A DNA stretch of 18,103 nucleotides from SIG672 sp045535095 (GTDB lineage Bacteria; Bacillota; Clostridia; Oscillospirales; CAG-272). Shown here in pieces: positions 16,401 to 18,103 of the stretch. Under the pieces are notes generated by a model that worked only from the letters and a program-made list of their open reading frames with translations, was not told the DNA's origin and did not search any database. The stretch covers positions 1 through 18,103 of the forward strand of contig JAZSKY010000025.1 of assembly GCA_045535095.1 (NCBI GenBank). Direction: 5' to 3'. The position numbers and the translations under genes are program-made. Each line of letters opens with the position of its first letter. Position 1 is the first letter of the stretch.

Positions 16401-16753
16401 TCATCGACCGCGACGGAACGGTATATTGCCTCGTTCCCGAGGACAGAGTGGCCTATCACGCAAGCTCGATGAACGGCTCTTCAATAGGAATTGAGCTTCT
16501 CGCAATAGGCTCAAAGGACGATATGTCGATATATATGTCGGGCGAAGAGTACGATAAGATAGACCCCTCGCTTATCGGCTATACCGAAGAGCAGTACGCC
16601 TCTCTCGACGCACTTCTTTCGGATCTCTGCGAGAGATACGAGATCCCTGCCGACAGAGAGCATATTGCAGGTCACGACGAGTATAACTCAAACAAAAATG
16701 ATCCGGGCGAGCTTTTCGACTGGGAGAGGGTTATGGACTCTTTAAATTCTTAA
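13478..16753 (+). CDS. Multidomain envelope protein: SanA/DUF218, dead VanX, M14 peptidase, SH3, Amidase_2
   Basis: 1091 residues from the ATG at 13478; GGAGGTG at 13461-13467 precedes it, and it overlaps the upstream stop by four bases. Order: basic N-terminus with one transmembrane segment (about 20-46), so the rest is outside. A SanA/YdcF (DUF218) domain follows at about 62-218 (YAIILGCGV, IIVSGNPSES, VVVSQRYHLSRAM). Next is a Pro-Glu spacer (238-257). A VanX-like domain at about 268-433 keeps IWDAYRP (R336) but has F362, S369 and KWYRY (427-431) where VanX has zinc and catalytic residues. An SH3-like segment spans about 464-512. The M14 domain at about 535-825 has H588, E591, H728 and catalytic E788, with S675 replacing the usual arginine of NRNF. 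An SH3_3 domain (about 843-901) leads to Amidase_2 (about 938-1091; H943, H1066, D1075, and H994). It probably trims peptidoglycan stem peptides and cuts MurNAc-L-Ala bonds (inference). Confidence 0.9.
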   Translation: MSKAKKQVKAKKHRKLNKPCRVALICAAAVLLCILIFTAAINVLMTTKYRASIYEKDNLDSIEGAEYAIILGCGVYENGEVCDMLRHRLDVGAELYFSGKVQKIIVSGNPSESHNNEPHAMRIYLTGKGIPDSAILTDNGGISTYDTMSRASEVFGVKSAVVVSQRYHLSRAMYIGDSCKISVSGASATFGKYENQSWYSLREYLARCKDFFALLFDMPYDNTAAYLPEAETGQSPLPEPTPTPDLEPEPEPEPEPEDFTKDDDSGIKNSDFVRVKDHIPSIFVDIRYAGTNNPLGDKIYNYSDAYLRYGTVRKLKAIQNELLASGLSLKIWDAYRPLDAQSDLAILLPTLATNPTTGFTQFNYGDTVSITIVKSNGDLIDMPSDFDAGGSKADRNFSDVSKAAAEGGKLLDDLMKKYGFEQYLSAKWYRYSDSAIYTISPETSINQNGLYTISDKWEIESYSKVTVYTVSANKKACGTLSDGASVTPIFFYRTYVYIKYGSKYGLVSSDQIISSDKKYYSNDLKYVSAKDKYSYKNMVADANELADNYSDVVTLSSIGKSEEGRDIVLLLVGNPNAKINILVQASMHAREYITTTVLMAQVDYMLKNLDVEYEDSGYTFRELLDEVCFHILPMINPDGVQIVQTGVISPLYTGSILGVNTSDWKANAKGVDLNSNFNALWQKKALRDDENGPAPSGYEGESPECAAESRALANYLREHPIDITISYHTSGSIVYWDFEDCDKTSDLSKSLYAEMNDKLKYVLYSDPTSCAGFRDWTMLRGIPSLTIEFGAGTSPSKFREFYTMWARGKDILYDAAIWALENRKSLPWYNKTFTPEYEECVEVMLGTVTADKLNVRSGAGTKYSSLGTLKKGDAVTIVGTSGGWHKIKFRGREGYVSADYIELKYNADPSEHVIYDGAVADLFPIAKSYSLPRENAIEYVILHFSSAIKRDFDDPYNMDLIRDIFLDEGVDAHYVIDRDGTVYCLVPEDRVAYHASSMNGSSIGIELLAIGSKDDMSIYMSGEEYDKIDPSLIGYTEEQYASLDALLSDLCERYEIPADREHIAGHDEYNSNKNDPGELFDWERVMDSLNS
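14189..14248 (+). repeat. Pro-Glu codon repeat encoding a domain spacer
   Basis: Repeated gag-cc(c/t) codons encode an EPEPEPEPEPE run (residues 247-257), preceded by PEPTPTPDL. It separates the SanA-like domain from the VanX-like domain and is likely a stiff extended linker. The repeat also creates spurious ORFs on the other strand. Confidence 0.9.
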
Positions 16754-16756
16754 AAT

Positions 16757-16787
16757 AAAAAACGGAAGCATTTTGCTTCCGTTTTTT
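16757..16787. terminator. Bidirectional terminator between convergent genes
   Basis: AAAAAACGGAAGCA (16757-16770) pairs perfectly with TGCTTCCGTTTTTT (16774-16787) around a 3-base loop. T-runs occur on both strands. It serves the large envelope gene on the plus strand and apbE on the minus strand, whose stop codon is two bases away. Confidence 0.95.
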
Positions 16788-16789
16788 GA

Positions 16790-17809
16790 TTATTTAGGAA
16801 ATCCCGTGGTTGCCGACGTTTTTCCGTCCGCATATATCCAGAACGCCTCTGCACCGAGAGAGGCGCAAAGCGCTCTTCCCTCCTCTTCATTCATAACGAA
16901 AAGGGCTGTCGAGAGGGCATCTGCGAGTCCGCTGTCGCGTGTGAAAACCGATACCGACACAAAATATTCTGCGGGATAAAGTGTTTCGGGGTCGATTATG
17001 TGGTGGTATTTTTTTTCGTCAACGGTATAAAAGCGCTGATACGATCCGCTCGTGACGAGCGATGCGTCAGAGATCTCGCATACTGCAGGATAGGCGCTTT
17101 CTCCGTCGGGATCGGATATTCCGACCTTCCATTTTTCGCCGCTCGGCTTCGTACCGATAGCGCGCACGTTTCCGCCTGCGCTGATAAGCACGCTTTCGTA
17201 TCCCGCGTCCTCGAGCGCCTTTGCGACCTTCTCGACGGCAAATCCCTTGGCAATAGCGCCCACGTCAAGCGAAGCGTTTTCGCTGTTTACGTAAGCCTCA
17301 AGGGTATCTTTATTTAATTCAAGCGAGTTAATACCTATGTACTTTGCCGCCTCGGAAAGAGCTTCTGTGTCGGGGAGACGCGCGGCATCGGGGGTTTCAA
17401 GTCCCTCTGTGCGGCAGGAGTGCCAGACGGTGAGGACGCTTCCCATTGCGATATTGACCTTGCCGCCCGTTACGGTGAAGATCTCCTTTGAGTATTCAAG
17501 CAGCTCAAAGAGGTCTTTGTCTATGACAGTCGGACTTTTTCCTGCGTTTTTGTTTACTGTGCAGATATTGTTCATTCCGTCATATTCGCTGTAAATATCG
17601 AAAAGTTTGTCGTAATAGGCAAGCTTTTCGGACGCTATTTCCCACACACCCTCAAGGTCGCTTTTCGGCGCGATGACGGTAGTTACAGTATCAAACCATT
17701 CAAGCGAGGTCTCGCTCTCAAGCGTGTCGCTCGCGCACGACGAAAACACCCCTTGCATAAGTGCAAGCAGTAATACAAACGCTGTTATTTTCGCCGCGAA
17801 TTTGCCCAT
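16790..17809 (-). CDS. apbE: FAD:protein FMN transferase (ApbE family lipoprotein)
   Basis: 339 residues. ApbE enzymes attach FMN from FAD to Thr/Ser of target proteins such as RnfG/RnfD or NqrB/C subunits, outside the membrane. The N-terminus is a hydrophobic signal ending in VFSSC, with C25 as probable lipidation site (the lipobox is imperfect, Phe at -3). Family motifs are in order: DVGAIAKGF (182-190), SAGGNVRAIG (210-219), TSGSYQRF (253-260), HHIIDPETLYPA (269-280) and ADALSTALF (296-304), which supplies the metal-binding Asp and Thr. AAAGGA lies about 10 bases before the start. No Rnf or Nqr gene is in the window, so its target is not shown. It has its own strong promoter and no operon partner. 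Confidence 0.95.
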   Translation of the reverse strand: MGKFAAKITAFVLLLALMQGVFSSCASDTLESETSLEWFDTVTTVIAPKSDLEGVWEIASEKLAYYDKLFDIYSEYDGMNNICTVNKNAGKSPTVIDKDLFELLEYSKEIFTVTGGKVNIAMGSVLTVWHSCRTEGLETPDAARLPDTEALSEAAKYIGINSLELNKDTLEAYVNSENASLDVGAIAKGFAVEKVAKALEDAGYESVLISAGGNVRAIGTKPSGEKWKVGISDPDGESAYPAVCEISDASLVTSGSYQRFYTVDEKKYHHIIDPETLYPAEYFVSVSVFTRDSGLADALSTALFVMNEEEGRALCASLGAEAFWIYADGKTSATTGFPK

Positions 17810-17837
17810 TTGTCGATTTCCTTTCGTTTATATAAAG

Positions 17838-17866
17838 ATTATAGCATTTTATATAAAAGATGTCAA
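17838..17866 (-). promoter_or_regulatory. Perfect consensus sigma-A promoter of apbE
   Basis: On the minus strand: TTGACA (17866-17861), 17 bases, TATAAT (17843-17838), with TGC as extended -10. The leader to the ATG is about 25 bases. Confidence 0.9.
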
Positions 17867-17875
17867 GCGAAAAAG

Positions 17876-18103
17876 GTACGGCGAGCTGAGAGGGAGGCTT
17901 TTTATAACGTAAGTTTCAGTAAAGTTTGTTATACATTTGCAGATGTTATCCGTAGAAGTGAGCCGCGGCGCCCTTTCCTCTTGCGCCGCGAAATTACAGC
18001 CGCGCCGAATCTCTTTTGAGGCGCTTTGCCCGTGCGTGCGCCCATGCGCACGGGCAACATTGAATCAGAGAGTGGGTGCTTCCAAAGGGAGGGATTCTTC
18101 CCT
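17876..18103. other. Non-coding edge region with GC-rich hairpins
   Basis: No credible gene. Structures seen: an inverted repeat TATAAC (17903-17908) / GTTATA (17928-17933); an 8-bp stem CGCGGCGC (17964-17971) / GCGCCGCG (17983-17990); an 11-bp stem TTGCCCGTGCG (18026-18036) / CGCACGGGCAA (18047-18057); and AGGGA (18086-18090) / TCCCT (18099-18103), cut by the window end. It could be a structured RNA, the terminator region of a gene beyond the edge, or part of a repeat element. I cannot choose between these. Confidence 0.4.

Noticed and set aside
17810..18019. Small plus-strand ORF at the right edge
   Set aside because: It starts inside the apbE leader, crosses the apbE promoter and GC-rich stems, and has no ribosome binding site.
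1..18103. CRISPR arrays, insertion sequences, rRNA or tRNA genes
   Set aside because: No regular direct repeats with spacers, no transposase-like ORF and no cloverleaf or rRNA-like sequence were noticed on either strand.

Overview
The window reads as chromosome from a spore-forming, Gram-positive anaerobe of the class Clostridia. The evidence is a spoIIAA-spoIIAB-sigF sporulation operon, a yceD-rpmF pair, a DUF512 gene next to der and plsY, strong GGAGG ribosome binding sites and near-consensus sigma-A promoters. UGA and UAA act as ordinary stops. I cannot name the genus. No rRNA, tRNA, IS element or CRISPR array was seen.

Layout. (1) Bases 1-3347 are visibly more AT-rich than the rest and look accessory. 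They hold the 3' part of a secreted Big2/ricin-lectin-like protein with an unrecognised C-terminal domain. An overlapping gene encodes a membrane-anchored protein made of three divergent copies of one repeat, and a small broken gene follows. Effector plus immunity protein is one possible reading, not proven. A strong bidirectional terminator closes the block. (2) 3453-6258: valS with its own promoter and terminator. (3) 6300-7832: the forespore sigma-F switch. (4) 7920-8804: yceD-rpmF with two sigma-A promoters and a terminator. (5) 8851-12369: the DUF512 [Fe-S]-type protein, the ribosome-assembly GTPase der, and the phospholipid acyltransferase plsY. (6) 12456-12748: rpmB with its own promoter. 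(7) 12762-16787: a DUF6873-like gene overlapping by 4 bases a 1091-residue membrane-anchored envelope protein, then a terminator. (8) 16790-17866, minus strand: an ApbE-type flavin transferase lipoprotein with a perfect promoter. (9) 17876-18103: no credible gene, but GC-rich hairpins.

The most unusual object is the 1091-residue protein (13478-16753). It joins a SanA/DUF218-like domain, a proline-glutamate spacer, a VanX-like D-Ala-D-Ala dipeptidase domain, an SH3-like segment, an M14 zinc carboxypeptidase, an SH3 domain and an Amidase_2 domain. The M14 and amidase metal ligands are present. The VanX-like domain has lost every zinc ligand and the catalytic glutamate but keeps the DAYRP arginine. 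The chain therefore looks like a membrane-tethered peptidoglycan stem-peptide machine with two live enzymes and one dead, possibly substrate-reading, domain.

Other points to check are a hairpin that would mask the sigF ribosome binding site, the triplicated immunity-like protein with its frameshifted neighbour, a hairpin in the DUF512 leader, and the structured 3' edge.
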